Assembly: GCA_964016875.1 (NCBI GenBank)
Contig: OZ024730.1
Span: forward strand, 27,939,295-28,003,294
Length of the DNA: 64,000 nt
Reading direction: 5' to 3'
DNA from: Fallopia convolvulus
Lineage: Eukaryota; Streptophyta; Magnoliopsida; Caryophyllales; Polygonaceae
Below the pieces are notes generated by a model. The model was not told the DNA's origin. It ran no database searches and saw nothing but the letters and a program-made list of their open reading frames with translations. The first letter of the stretch is position 1. Each line of letters begins with the position of its first letter. This document shows positions 24,017 to 35,996 of this stretch, piece by piece. The position numbers were made by a program, and so were the translations under genes.

Positions 24017-27000
24017 ATGACCTTTGTACGTGAGATGACGACAAAGTTCCACAAGTTGGAGAAGTTTGAGGGGATGGATTTTCGCCGTTGGCAAAAGAAG
24101 ATGCATTTCCTCTTGACCACGCTCAAGGTGGTGTATGTCCTATCCACTCTGATGCCCGAGAAGTCCGATGATGAAGTGTTGGTTGAAGCCCTAAGGAAGA
24201 GGAGCAAGTGGGAGAACGATGACTACATTTGTAGAGGCCACATCTTAAATGGTATGTCTGATTCTCTCTTTGATGTGTACCAAAATGTTGAATCCGCTAA
24301 GGAACTTTGGGATTCATTAGAGTCCAAATACATGGTTGAGGATGCTTCAAGTGTGAAGTTCCTCGTGAGTAACTTCAACAGTTACAAGATGGTCGATTCA
24401 AGACCGGTGATGGAACAATTTAATGAGATACTTCGTATCTTGGGGCAATTTGCTCAACACAAGTTGAAGATGGATGAGTCCATCTCTATTTCAAGTGTAA
24501 TTGATAAATTACCTCCATCATGGAAAGACTTTAAACACATGTTGAAGCACAAGAAGGAAGATATTTCCCTTGTGGAACTTGGAAGCCATTTGCGTATCGA
24601 GGAGGGCCTTCGTACACAAGAGAAAGGAAAGGACAAAGAGACTCCTGGATCTTCCTCCATTAACATGGTAGAAGATGGTTCTCAAAAGGGGAACAAGAAC
24701 AAAGGCAAGAAGAGGCCACGTAACAACACAAGTAACGGTTCCAACAAGAGACGCTCCCCAAAAGGAGTTGGATGTTGGAATTGTGGTAAGTCGGGACATT
24801 TTAGAAGGGATTGTACGGCTCCAAAGGGGAAGAAGGACAATAGTTCTAACCAGACTGCTCACGGTTCTAAGGAACATGGGCAGAAATCTCATCAAGGTCA
24901 GGAAGGAACAGTGAATGTTCCCAGTATAGTTACATCTCCTAATTTGGATTTTGTTTCTATGATTTTTGAGGCTTTCTTTATGCAGGATGATGAGATATCA
25001 TGGTGGGTTGACTCAGGTGCGACCACTCACCTGTGTAGGGACAAGTCTATGTTCAAGTCATTAACTCTTGTGGATGAAGGACGTGTCCTTCATATGGGAA
25101 ATGAGTCAACTGCCCCCGTACTAGGCAAAGGCCAAGTGGAGTTAGAGTTCTCATCTGGGAAGACTTTAATTCTTAATAATGTGTTGTATGTACCCAGAAT
25201 AAGAAAAAACTTAGTCTCCGGAAGTATCCTTAACAAATTAGGCTTTCGTTTGGTGTTTGAAGCCGACAAATTTATATTGTCAAAAGGCGGTGTATTTGTT
25301 GGTCGTGGTTACCTATGTAATGGAATGTTTAAGTTGAATATTAATAAAGTTTTAAATTCTATTTACATGACTTGTACACATGAATCTGTTCCCTCGGGAA
25401 CAGTATCTTCTTTATGGCATGCTCGGGTGGGACATGTACATTATAAACGCATGTTTGATATGTCTAGGACTGGTTTAATTCCACCTTTTGACATGAATAT
25501 AGAAAAGTGTAGAACATGCATGTTTACTAAGATAACTAGACAACCTTTTCCTAGTGTTCAAAGGAACAGTGACGTGCTTGATTTAATACATAGTGATTTG
25601 TGTGATTTTCATGCTTTCCCTTCTTTAAGAAATAAGAAATATGTGGTCACGTATATAGATGATTATTCTCGTTATTGCTATGTATTTTTGTTGCATGCTA
25701 AGAATGAGGCCCTAGAAAAATTTAAGCTTTATAAAACTGAAGTAGAACTACAGTTGGGAACAATGATCAAAAAGCTGCGCACCGATAGAGGTGGTGAATA
25801 TTTTGACCCAGAATACTTCCAATCCGTAGGTATCATTCATGAAACTACGCCCCCCCTATACACCACAACAAAATGGTGTGTCGGAGAGAAAGAATCGAGC
25901 TCTTAAAGAAATGGTTAATTCCATGCTTTCCTACTCGGGATTAAATGATGGATTTTGGGGAGAAGCCATGTTAACGGCTTGTTACCTATTGAATAGAGTT
26001 CCAAACAAGAGGAACAAGACTACTCCATATGAGCTTTGGTTCAAAAGGAAACCTAACTTGAATTATCTTCGAGTTTGGGGTTGTAGGGCTGTTGTAATAC
26101 TAACCGATCCCAAGAGGAAAACCTTGGGAGAAAGAGGTGTAGAGTGTATTTTTATTGGATATGTTGTGCATTCCAAGGCATATGGGTTCTATGTGATTGA
26201 ACCAAACAAATCTATTTCGGTTCACTCCGTTATAGAGTCAAGAGATCCCATATTTGATGAAAACAGATTTTCATCAACACCTATACCAAAAGACCTTATT
26301 CCCAGTTCAAGTAGAGACAATAACACGATTCACTGTTCTAGTGGGAACAGCGACTGTGACGTCTCACTAGGGAACAATGAACCAGAGATTCGAAAGAGTA
26401 AGGAAGAAAACGTCCTTTGGTCCTGATTTCCAAGTTTACTTGGTAGAGGGAACTAGGAACGAGATTGGATCCCAATATTTGTATTGTTACAATATTGAGG
26501 ATGAACTAAGAACTTTTGATGAGGCAATGAAGTCTCAAGATGTATCCTTTTGGAAGGAGGCCATTAATGATGAGATGGATTCCATCATGGGGAACAATAC
26601 ATGGATTCTGGCTGATCTTCCACCTGGATGTAAACCATTGGGAAGTAAATGGATCTTCAAGAGGAAGATGAAAGTGGATGGTACTATTGACAAGTTTAAG
26701 GCCCGATTGGTTGTCCAAGGCTTTAGACAAAGGTATGGAACCGACTACTTTGATACATATGCATCAGTTGCACGTATAACCACCATTAGGTTGTTGATTG
26801 CCTTGGCGGCGATACACAATCTGATTATCCACCAAATGGACGTAAAAACTGCGTTCCTTAATGGGGATCTTGAAGAGGAAGTTTATATGAAACAACCTGA
26901 AGGATTTATTATGCAAGGACAAGAGCATAAGGTGTGCAAATTGGTCAAATCCTTGTATGGGCTGAACCAAGCACCAAAGCAATGGCATCGAAAGTTTAAT

Positions 27001-28044
27001 GAGGTTGTGTTGTCCCATGGATTCAAATTGAACCAAGCGGACAAGTGTGTATATAGCAAATTTGATGATTCTATGAATGGAGTCATAATTTGTTTATATG
27101 TGGATGACATGTTGATCTTTGGAACTGATCAAGAACAAGTAGACCTTGTTAAGAAATCCTTGTCATCACAATTCTCCATGAAGGACATGGGGGAGGCCGA
27201 TGTTATCTTAGGGATAAAAATAAAACGGATTGAAGGAGGATTGTCATTATCACAATCTCATTACATTGAGAAAGTGTTGAATAAGTTTAATTGTGGTAAT
27301 TATGCTCCTTTGAAAACTCCATATGATCCAAGTGTAAAACTGTTCCCTAACAAGGGAACGACAGTGTTGCAACTTGAGTATTCAAGGATAATTGGGTGCT
27401 TAATGTATGCTATGACAAGTACAAGATCAGATATTGCGTTTGCAGTAGGGAAACTTAGCCGTTACACTAGTAACCCTAGTGCATATCATTGGCAAGCTGT
27501 TCGACGAGTACTTCAATACTTGAAGGGAACAGTAGACCTGGGTCTTACATATGTTGTATCACCCTCGGTATTAGAGGGGTATTTGGATGCAAGTTGGATC
27601 ACGAATGAAGATGATCATTCTTCTACAAGTGGATGGGTGTTCCTTCTTGGTGGAGGAGCTATTTCTTGGGCATCCAAGAAACAAACTTGCATTTCAAGTT
27701 CTACGATGGAATCGGAGTTTATTGCTTTGGTTGCGGCTGGAAAAGAGGCTGAATGGTTGAGGGACTTGGTTTATGATGTTCCCTTGTGGGAAAAACCAAT
27801 TTCACCCATATCGATCCATTGTGACAGCGCTGCAACTTTGGCTAAGGCATATAGCCATGTATACAATGGGAAATCACGTCATTTGGGCGTGAGGCATAGT
27901 GCGGTAAGAGAGCTCATTACGCATGGGGTGATTTCGGTGGATTTTGTTAGGTCACAACAAAATTTGGCTGATCACTTGACGAAGGGGTTGGCTAGGGACT
28001 TGGTCTCCAAGTCTGCTAAGGGGATGGGATTAAGACCCGTATAA
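24017..28044 (+). pseudogene. Copia gag-pol polyprotein with two frameshifts
   Basis: One polyprotein split over three frames: 24017 to about 25850, about 25850 to 26410, and about 26410 to 28044. Domain order is copia-type. Gag (UBN2/Retrotran_gag type) begins at MTFVREMTTKFHKLEKFEG and carries a CCHC knuckle CWNCGKSGHFRRDC near residue 252. The protease motif is WWVDSGATTHLC. The pre-integrase zinc motif spans HARVGHVHYKRM to CRTCMF, and the integrase core includes IHSDLCDF and LRTDRGGEY. RT has the YVDDM catalytic box and RNase H ends SSSTMESEF. The first break is at a run of seven C near 25847-25853. The second lies near 26400-26415 just before FGPDFQVYLVEG. Each moves the frame by one base. 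All catalytic motifs survive, so the damage is recent, or the C-run break is a sequencing error. Confidence 0.95.
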
Positions 28045-28547
28045 GCTTTCTAGTGGTGGGATACCCAATTCCTACCTAATGAAAATTAGGGACAGAATTC
28101 AATGTGGAAAGTCCACACCTAGAAACTGTGAGCACAGTAACAGTCCCCTAACGTGTGCTCTGTTTCTACAAGTTGGAGGTTAAAGATTTACTCTTTTTAA
28201 TAGTTCCTTTGAAAAAGTGCAATTGTAGGTGTACGACTAAAGGATCTACCTATATGGGCATGGGGTTTGGTCACTCCATGAAGTTTGGGTTGGCTTCAAA
28301 ACGCTCAAGAATGGATAAGGACTCAAGGCCCTTAATGGAGTCAAGTTAGACTATATAATTGTAAAGTAACTTATGTGTGTGCTATCTTCATGCATCCAAA
28401 GTGGTTCAATCTTTAAGACACCATGATTCTAGGGTGTTTGAAATGTGTAATTACACTAAGACATAAATTCAATCGTTTCGATATTTGTGTTTATGCATGA
28501 GTTTGGGATGAAAGCTTGCTTATTTTATGAATCAAGGATTACACTAA

Positions 28548-28560
28548 AATGGGGGAGGAT
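28548..28560 (+). promoter_or_regulatory. Polypurine tract of the copia element
   Basis: AATGGGGGAGGAT directly precedes the 3' LTR start at 28561, the expected place for plus-strand priming. Confidence 0.85.
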
Positions 28561-29391
28561 TGTTGGTGATTTTAGTGTCATCAAGTGATTGTTCCCTATA
28601 TGGGAACAGTGCCTTTTAGTGTGATCGGGGTTCATACGACGCTATGGGATCTCACTTAGCTATATCACAAGTTTGGGGATGTGGAGTACACGCTTGTGTA
28701 AGTATACTTGAGGTCTAGAGGGATATATAAAGGTTAAGTTACGTTGTTCCTTAAGGAACAATGGAATCTACAGAAGTACTGTAGGGAACAACAACTGTGT
28801 TGTAGGGAACAACAGTTTAGCAGTCTTGCGGAATTTTCACCACGTGCTTAGTGGGTGATAACTGCCTTGATAACTGATGTTTAAACGTCTAGTAACTTCC
28901 CTTTATGACTGGTTTGAAGTTCAAACACGTGTCTCTTTGATGAGAGACGTTGGTGATAGAAGGAAGGGCTGGTAACCGTTGGTAACCGCCATGTAACCAC
29001 CATGTAACTTTTGTTAAACGGCCAGAAATGAATCCCTATCATTTCTCACGTCCTATTTAAAGGCAAAGGAGAATAGAGTCGTGGTGGTTGAACAAGATCT
29101 CTCTTAAGATCAAATCAAAATCGAAGCCACAATCTATTATTACATTATTCTATAGTTTAGTTCTTTCTAAAAGCCTTGGAGAGAACTAGAAGATTTGTCT
29201 TATCTCACTTCAGATTTCGTGGATTCCCTAAGGCTTGTAAGGGGCGAAATTCTGATTTCGGAAAGTGTTCACACGATTCAAATCTATCCGAGTACAGGTA
29301 TTATTGATTGTTCCCTCGCAGGCTGCAAGCAGAGTTCAAGGTTGGACAAGGGAGTTCGCTGGCTGTTCCATCAAGACACCCAGTCCTTACA
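28561..29391 (+). repeat. 3' LTR of the copia element
   Basis: 831 bp, same length as the 5' LTR and about 98% identical by eye. The GTTCC...GGAAC inverted repeats are conserved in both copies. Confidence 0.96.
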
Positions 29392-29396
29392 CATTC

Positions 29397-30589
29397 AACT
29401 GATAAACAAACGGAACGAAGGAACGAGAGAGAATAAAGACGGAATTACGGAAAAGAGCCCTTTTATACTTAACAAAAACCTAAAAAAATGAATCTGGTTA
29501 CAAGCGGCTAATTAGGTTATTATTTTTGCCCTTTTAGCAAATTCTTTCTATTTTTTTATAAGGTAAGAATTCGAAGTGTCAAATACGAACAACCTTGGTA
29601 ATCCGAGAGGTCGTAATAAAATGGCAGCCGAGAAACGGCTAAGAGAATAAAAAACAAGCAGGAAAAAGATATAAAAGGTACAAAACTCCGAAAAATAAGA
29701 ACTAAGACGAGTTTGAGATCGAGTTGAGTAAACTACTATAAGAATAGCGCCGCAGACAACAGGCCGAACCCTCTTACGCGTACGAAACGGACTATTGACG
29801 TTCCCTGCACCGAGATGAAGGATCTTCAGAAGCCTCAAAGCACCAAGCGACCTAGCCTAATACAACTCGGTCCAAATTCAACTCTAACTCATCAGAAGAA
29901 AAGTACATTAATTAAGCCTCGAGCTAACATGCAAGTAGACATAAAACTTGCCTCACAAGTAAAACAAAACGTTTTAATTATAACGCAAGTAGACATAAAA
30001 CTTGCTCCTTAAGAAAAAGCTTGCCTCGCAAGTAAGAGAAAAAACTTGCCGCACAAGTAAATAAAACTTGTCAGGCAAGGAAAGAAGCCGAAACTTGTCA
30101 CACAAAAAACCCACAAACTTGCCTTCGAGGACAAGTACTTAAAACAACTAAATTTTTTTCTACTATTTTTAAACCCAAACGTGTTTGCTAGAATTTCCCT
30201 TCTTTTATAAACCTTGCGGTCCAAGCATATTTTCTTTCTTTTTCTTTTTCTTTTTTTTCCACATTTTTCCATTTCTTATTTTCCTAACTTGTAATCTTGA
30301 CATGCAATGATCGATCTAGTCGACGGTGTAAAGTCGACGGCGGTCGATCAACCCGACGGTGCAGGAGGGCGGCAAACAAGCCAACGCCCGACGGTGGAAA
30401 CTTGACGCTTCAACAGAGGGTCGGAAAAACCCGAAGAAGATGTCAATGAAAATCAACGGTGGAAACTTGACACTTCAATAGAGGGTCGGAAAAAACTCGA
30501 AGAAGACGTCGATGAAAATATCAGATTTGATTGTAAGCTTGCTTGAACATGGGGAGTACAATTTCCGAAATCAAGTTTCCATCAAGTTT
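29397..30589. other. Non-coding region with ACTTG...CAAGT mini-repeats
   Basis: No supported gene. At 29930-30130 there are about ten copies of ACTTGCC or GCAAGT words, several as the imperfect palindrome ACTTGCCTCACAAGT. Two of them share the longer context GCAAGTAGACATAAAACTTG (29931 and 29986). At 30310-30520 a short direct repeat, GTGGAAACTTGACRCTTCAA (30391 and 30461), contains CGACGGT-like words. These look like remnants of a retroelement LTR. Confidence 0.4.
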
Positions 30590-31422
30590 GGATCTTCTGC
30601 AGCATATTGTACAAGCTACTGTACTCCACTAATTCTATTGGTTGCTTTTATTTATTAATTAAATACATTAAAATCTAAAAAATAATATATAATCTTATGT
30701 ATTTACTCTCTCTTCCCAAATACAGAGTACTTTTTATTTTACTTTTAAACTTTTATTCTTTCTATCTTTTCAACTTCCTCAAAGATTGTCTGTAAAAATG
30801 ATTAACCTTCTCTTCAACCCTAAATCAACCAGTTTAGACCATTGTAAATTCTACTTAATTTTTTGTTCAACTAGCAATGTGTTTTGGTATATTTGTTTCT
30901 CACACCTTTGTTGGACTAAAAACGATTTACACATAAATTTTCTATTGTGTTTATCCGGACTGCAAGTTATTGTGATGCATAAACAAAATTAATCTCATTG
31001 ATATCTTCTAGAGATGGACTACAAGTTGGAATTTCAGGATAAGAGGAGGGCGGTTCCTTCTTACATCCAGTCGTCAACGCTCGACATCAAGCTTCATACC
31101 TGAGCACTCAAATGTCAGGACTTGCATCGATCGACCAATTTGGGGCTATTGAAGTCGACGAATTAGGGATTCAAATTCGAATTGCTTGAAATTTGAATCG
31201 ATAAAGAATTTTGGGGTTAGGTTTTTTTTTCATGAATAGATAAATTTGCAGGGACGAGAGTGAATAATCAGGATCAGGATACAATGCTGAACTTTTTGGA
31301 AAGAGAGAGAAAATAAATGAAGATTATATTTTTTTAGATTTTAATGTGTTTAATTAATAAATAAAATCAACCAATAGAATTAGTGGAGTACTGTAGGTTG
31401 TACAATATGTTGTAGAAGATCC
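30590..31422. mobile_element. Candidate Pack-MULE with ~110 bp terminal inverted repeats
   Basis: The left end (30590-30700) and the reverse complement of the right end (31325-31422) match over about 100 bases, starting GGATCTTCTRCARCATATTG and continuing through ACTCCACTAATTCTATTGG to CATTAAAATCTAAAAAA. Inverted repeats this long are typical of Mutator-like elements. No transposase lies inside, but the centre has an exon-like piece (31014-31103) behind a splice-acceptor-like TATCTTCTAG, which suggests a captured gene fragment. I could not find a clear 9-11 bp target duplication, so the outer limits may be off by some bases. Confidence 0.6.
31014..31103 (+). pseudogene. Captured exon-like ORF inside the Pack-MULE
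   Basis: A 29-residue frame MDYKLEFQDKRRAVPSYIQS... ends with TGA after LDIKLHT. It follows a TTCTAG acceptor-like site. The charged N-terminal half and the balanced codon use contrast with the AT-rich flanks, consistent with host exon capture. The parent gene is not recognised. Confidence 0.35.
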
Positions 31423-31538
31423 GGATTGTTAATTTCATGAATCAAATCAGTCAAATCACTACTTCCAATTCAAAATCATTTCTATTCATTCTTCTAGACT
31501 TAAGTTTTTATAATTATGTTTATTCTTTTAGAAGGTAA

Positions 31539-31560
31539 CTAGTTATAACCGTCGGGCCAT
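31539..31560 (-). mobile_element. Helitron 3' terminus (minus strand, decayed hairpin)
   Basis: On the minus strand a GTCGTGCATGGCCCGAC sequence, a decayed version of a CCGTGCAT...GCACGG hairpin, is followed by GGTTATAA and then CTAG with a host T (31538). This is the standard Helitron end layout. The element body would extend to higher coordinates. I could not fix its 5' TC end. Confidence 0.5.
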
Positions 31561-31599
31561 GCACGACTACGAATTAGCAATTTTTAGTTATATTATAAA

Positions 31600-33230
31600 T
31601 ATCATATTAATAAGATAATATACAAAATTAAATAAAAAGCTAAAAAATATTTTAAATTATTAGAAAAATTTAACCAAAATTAATTCTTTAAAAATATTTT
31701 TAATAAAAAATTAAAAAAATAATTAATAAGAAAAGATAAAAAAAAATATAGAAATTTTTAAAGATAAAAAATCTTCAATATTTACATATCCCCACTATAT
31801 ATACACGATATGTTTTTTTCTAATTAATAAAATATAGAATTAAAATATATTTTAGATATAATTGTAGTTTTTAATGTAAAAGCTTATATATATATATTTA
31901 CAAATTCAACACCAACAACAATATCTACCCTAGTGGAACCCGGTATATATATCTACAAATTATATAATGAAATTTAAAATTTATGTTATTAAATTTCATA
32001 TTTGTAAATTTTTGTAAAGTTAAAATATTTTTTATAATAAACGGAGCTCCGTTAACAACCCGATACCCGACGGGGATTCCTCGCCCCGTTCTCCGCGGAA
32101 ATTAGATGGGGACGGGGCGGGGATGGAGGGCGTAATCGTGTGTCATGGATGGGGGCGTGTAATTCATTCCCCGCCCCGCCCCATGTGCCCCTAAATAGGC
32201 TAGATAAATAGAACTAAACTAGTTTAGGACATGCGCCTTGCGTAGGGGCTTTTTAAAATAAATATTGGACTATTATTTTCAGAGTTACAAACTCTTATCC
32301 TAAAACGTGAAACGAATGCACTTTTCCTAGTTAGTAGTGCACTTTTCATACAAAAGTGCATTGAAAAATACAAAAAGTGCACTACGAAAAAGTGCATTAC
32401 AAAAAGTATGAAAAGTGCACTAAAAAGTACGTAAAGTGCAAATGCGAAAAAGTGCACTCTGAAGTAGAAAAAATGCACTACTAACTACAAAAAGTGCATT
32501 CGTTTCAGGATAAGAGTTCGTTTCAGGATAAGAGTTTGTTTCATTTGAACCAAACTCATTATTTTCAATAATTTATAGATCATTAGATGTAAAATTAAAT
32601 TAAGAAAATTGTAAGTTCCTTATAATGACTTTTTTTATATTATATAATTATGATTCATGAATACTGTAATTTATGAATTTTATTAGAAATAGAAAAGCAA
32701 ATATATGAGTTAATCTTATTGTCTTAATCACATAGACATAAAATTTTAAATTATAAAGAAAAGGAACTTGAAATTTTCTTAAGATAAAAATTTGAGTATT
32801 ATATCATATTTTAATAATCTTAAAAAAGTCGGCACACTTGACCCGTTTGATCGACCTGATCATGCAAAAATAAACCTACAATGGTCCTACCCAATTGATC
32901 CATGTATTTTAACAATCAAAACTTGTACTCAATTCAATTTCGAAATGAAAAAAGTGGGATGAAGAATAATTTATAAAAATTTATAATATTTATTAATTAA
33001 GTTGGGTAACAGAAATATTAAATTACTATTTTATCTAGAGATATTTAATTAATTTATTATGAGATATTATTTAAAAAAATAGGTAACAGGAATATTAAAT
33101 TCATATTTAATATTTTTCATTTTCATGGATAGAAATTTAACATAAAAATCCAAGATTAAAAAATATATGAATGATTTCCTTAGTATATTAAGGGCATTAT
33201 TAATAAGAAGCATAAAAATACCTCGTATTT
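31600..33230. other. AT-rich transposon debris, no gene
   Basis: Very AT-rich on the whole. It includes a GC-rich island at 32040-32180 with GGGGCGGGG and CCCCGCCCC words at opposite ends, resembling decayed hAT-like MITE ends, and the fold-back element at 32290-32518 listed separately. Confidence 0.4.
32290..32518. mobile_element. Fold-back MITE with AAAAGTGCA repeats
   Basis: The left end AACTCTTATCCTAAAACG and the right end, read on the minus strand as CGAACTCTTATCCTGAAACG, are inverted copies of about 30 bases. A second copy of the right-end word CAGGATAAGAGTTTG follows at 32523-32537. Between them about twelve AAAAGTGCAYT or AGTGCACTTTT words alternate in orientation, so nearly the whole 229 bp can fold into a hairpin. 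There is no coding capacity. Confidence 0.6.
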
Positions 33231-33249
33231 TAATTTAAAAAATTATGTG

Positions 33250-33620
33250 ACCTTAATTAACCCTATATAGGTCTCGTAGGAGTATATAGATAGAATAATT
33301 ATATAAATATAATTTTTATCTATATTATTTACTGAATTTGAGATCGATATATAGATAGAAGATAATTTATCCAATCTCATACCAAATTGATAAAAAAATT
33401 ATTAAATAAGGTGAGTGAATTAGATATTATAAAATTGGAAATTCTTTCATTAAACATGTACATGATGGAATCTTATGCCAAATTGATATAAAGTTTATCA
33501 TTAGATAATGTGTACGATTATATGATTATTATATAAGGTGGGCGGGTGAATTGCATATTATAAAATTGGAAATTCTTTACTTAAATAAAAAGTTTTTTTA
33601 ATCACATACTAATTTGATAA
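33250..33620. repeat. Tandem-like units, left part (split by MULE)
   Basis: Units of roughly 115-130 bp share TTTATCCAATCTCATACCAAATTGATA, AAATAAGGTGAGTGAA and TATTATAAAATTGGAAATTCTT. Similar units occur at 37430-37780, on the other side of the MULE, so one array appears to have been interrupted by the MULE insertion. Confidence 0.55.
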
Positions 33621-34181
33621 TTAAATATTGCTGGATCACGTGCGAATGGGCGCTAGGGTGCAAAAAGAGAACGGATCTAAACCGTCGATCTAGCTTGAAT
33701 TATTTTGGACGCGCTTAATTCAAAAAAAAAACAATCGCGCATGTAAAACAAACGCTACCAGAATGTACTTGTCCCCCAAGCAAACGTGAAAAAGACAATT
33801 TTTTATTCTCTTTCCAAATCAAAATCGAAAAACCCCTTTCTTCCTCTGCGAAAATAAAGCTTCTAAACTGGATTAAAGCTCAACGATTTACGATCTTCGA
33901 AAGGAGCTTTGTTCAGATTTACAAAATTTTGAATATCTGAATCATTACAATTAATAGAACCAGGTAATATCTGATTAAACCTAATACAACACGATTTTGA
34001 AAAAGTTTCATTGCATATATCGTCAAAAATTATTTATGTTTAAACATTACCAATAGGAAAAACTCCAAATTTACGGTTTTAAGGAGCATTGCTATGATTT
34101 ATTTGAGAAGACTGTACATTAGTTCAGAAGTATCTCAGATTTGTTCATTGATATGGAAAAGAGTCGTGTGCGAACCAAAAT

Positions 34182-34745
34182 TTGTTAAATCCAAAAATTG
34201 TTCATAGCTATCAAGCATTTGTTCATGAAAAACGTGAATTTGTTCATAACTATCATGAATTTGTTCATTGATATTACACATTTGTTAAATCCAAAATTTG
34301 TTCATAGCTATCAAGCATTTGTTCATGGAAAACTTGAATTTGTTCATACCTATCATGCATTTGTTCAAACCTATCATGAATTTGTTCATAGCTATCAAGC
34401 ATTTGTTCATGGAAAACGTGAATTTGTTCATACATATCATGAATTTGTTCATAGCTATCATGAATTTGTTCATACCTATCATGAATTTGTTCATTGATAT
34501 TACACATTTGTTAAATCCAAAATTTGTTCATAGCTATCAAGCATTTGTTCATGAAAAACGTGAATTTGTTCATACATATCATGCATTTGTTCATAGCTAT
34601 CATGAATTTGTTCATACCTATCATGAATTTGTTCATTGATATTACACATTTGTTAAATCCAAAATTTGTTCGTAGCTATCAAGCATTTGTTCATTGAAAA
34701 CGTGAATTTGTTCATACCTATCATGAATTTGTTCTATAATATCAA
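34182..34745 (+). repeat. 21 bp repeat array, left (GAATTTGTTCATAGCTATCAT)
   Basis: About 25 copies of a 21-base unit, which give seven-residue repeats when translated on either strand (open frames at 34198-34639 are such artefacts). A higher-order unit starting ACATTTGTTAAATCCAAAAT recurs near 34175, 34280, 34506 and 34642. Confidence 0.9.
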
Positions 34746-34797
34746 TTGTTCGTGTAGTGTATACAATTGCGTACTTACATGTTTCTTTTTGCCTATA

Positions 34798-35675
34798 AAT
34801 GAAGGGAAAATAGAAGATAAAAAGGAATTAAAGATCGTGATCTCGCCTGGAAACACACATTACTACATACCATTTTGTGATGAGAATTTAAGACCTAAAG
34901 AGGGGATGTTGTTTAAAACCTGGGAGCAAGGTGTAAATTTCTACAAAGCATACGCAGATGCATGTGGTTTCCAAGCACGTGTTGGTACCGTTACAAAGTC
35001 TTCAGATGGAACTAACACTACAGTTTGGAAATACATGTTGTGTAATCGGGCAGGATTTAAAAACTCAACTCGAAAAGAAGAAGACAAAGAAGATAATGAA
35101 GATAATGATGAAGATGATGATGAAGAGAATCATGAAGAAGAAGAAAAACAAGAAACAGTGAAAAAGAGAAAAACAGTAACCTAAAGGTGCGGTTGCATTG
35201 CTAAACTGGCTATGAGACTTTCTGGAAGAAACGGATATGTTGTTAAGAAATTTGAAGAGCGTCACAACCATATGATGTTTGAAGATGGACAAAAACACTT
35301 TGCAAAGAGCAATAGGAAACTGACCTCCTTCCATGAAGATTTCATCATGAATTGCATACGAGCAAACATTGGTACAAGCATGTCATACCAAGTCTACAAG
35401 GAGTTTGTTGGTTCATATGCAAGAATTGGTGCAACTATAATTGATTTCAAGAATTTTAAAAGAGATCTGAACTCCTTCATGATTGGATGTGATGCTCAAA
35501 TGGTTATTGACAACTTGTTCAAGAAAAAAGAAAGATGTGACGCATTTTTCTTTGAATATGATGTTGATGAACAACATCAATTAACCAAATTATTCTTGTG
35601 TGATCCTATTGCAAGAAAGAACTTCTCATATTTTGGAGATGTTGTCTCGGCTGATGCAACATACAAATCAAACAG
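34798..35675 (+). pseudogene. FAR1/FRS-type MULE transposase, truncated, with in-frame stop
   Basis: The frame begins ELKIVISPGN after a plausible acceptor. The first domain is a FAR1 zinc-binding fold: PKEGMLFKTWEQGVNFYKAYADACGF, then RVGTVTKSSDGT and KYMLCNRAGF. An acidic Glu/Asp stretch follows. The frame is stopped by TAA at 35182-35184 in the middle of the FAR1 domain, yet continues in the same frame with RCGCIAKLAMR and VKKFEERHNHMMF, the second half of the fold. The next part reads into the MULE transposase start, FGDVVSADATYKSNR, whose Asp is the first catalytic residue in this family. It ends at AAACAG before GTATGA, a likely splice donor. No downstream exon with the rest of the DDE core is present. 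Proteins of this family bind TIRs or, when domesticated, light-responsive promoters. Confidence 0.85.
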
Positions 35676-35697
35676 GTATGAAAAAAAGGTTTAAATT

Positions 35698-35996
35698 TGA
35701 TGAACAAATCGTATTTATTGATAAACAATCGTATGTATTGATGAACAAATTTATCATAATTTTTGCTAGTTTCTGATGAACAAATGCTTCTTTGTGATGC
35801 ACACATGCTAGTTTCTGATGAACAAATGATAGTTTTTGATGAACAAATGCTAGTTCCTGATGAACAAAATGCTAGTTTCTTATGCACAAATGCTAGTTTC
35901 TTATGAACAAATATTAGTTTGTGATGAACAAATGCTAATTTGTGATGAACAAATGCTAATTTGTGATGAACAATTGCTAGTTTCTTATGAACAAAG
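35698..35996 (-). repeat. 21 bp repeat array, right part 1 (GATGAACAAATGCTAGTTTCT)
   Basis: About 12 copies of a 21-base unit. Its reverse complement (AGAAACTAGCATTTGTTCATC) resembles the left array unit, so the arrays are inverted relative to each other. Confidence 0.88.

Larger units (their letters stand above)
23164..29391 (+). mobile_element. Ty1/copia LTR retrotransposon, nearly full length
   Basis: A 6228 bp element with two 831 bp LTRs and a perfect target duplication CATTC (23159-23163 and 29392-29396). The order is LTR, gag-PR-IN-RT-RH, purine tract, LTR, as in copia. By eye the LTRs differ at about 17 of 831 positions (about 2%), mostly transitions, so the insertion is fairly recent. 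The leader between 5' LTR and gag start is only 22 bases and I do not see the usual initiator tRNA-Met site. Gag-pol is broken by two frameshifts, so this copy is probably not autonomous. Confidence 0.97.

Noticed and set aside
34198..34639. Open frames giving repeated HEFVHSY or MNLFIAI heptads
   Set aside because: They are translations of a 21 bp DNA repeat that is open in several frames and on both strands. Not a real protein.
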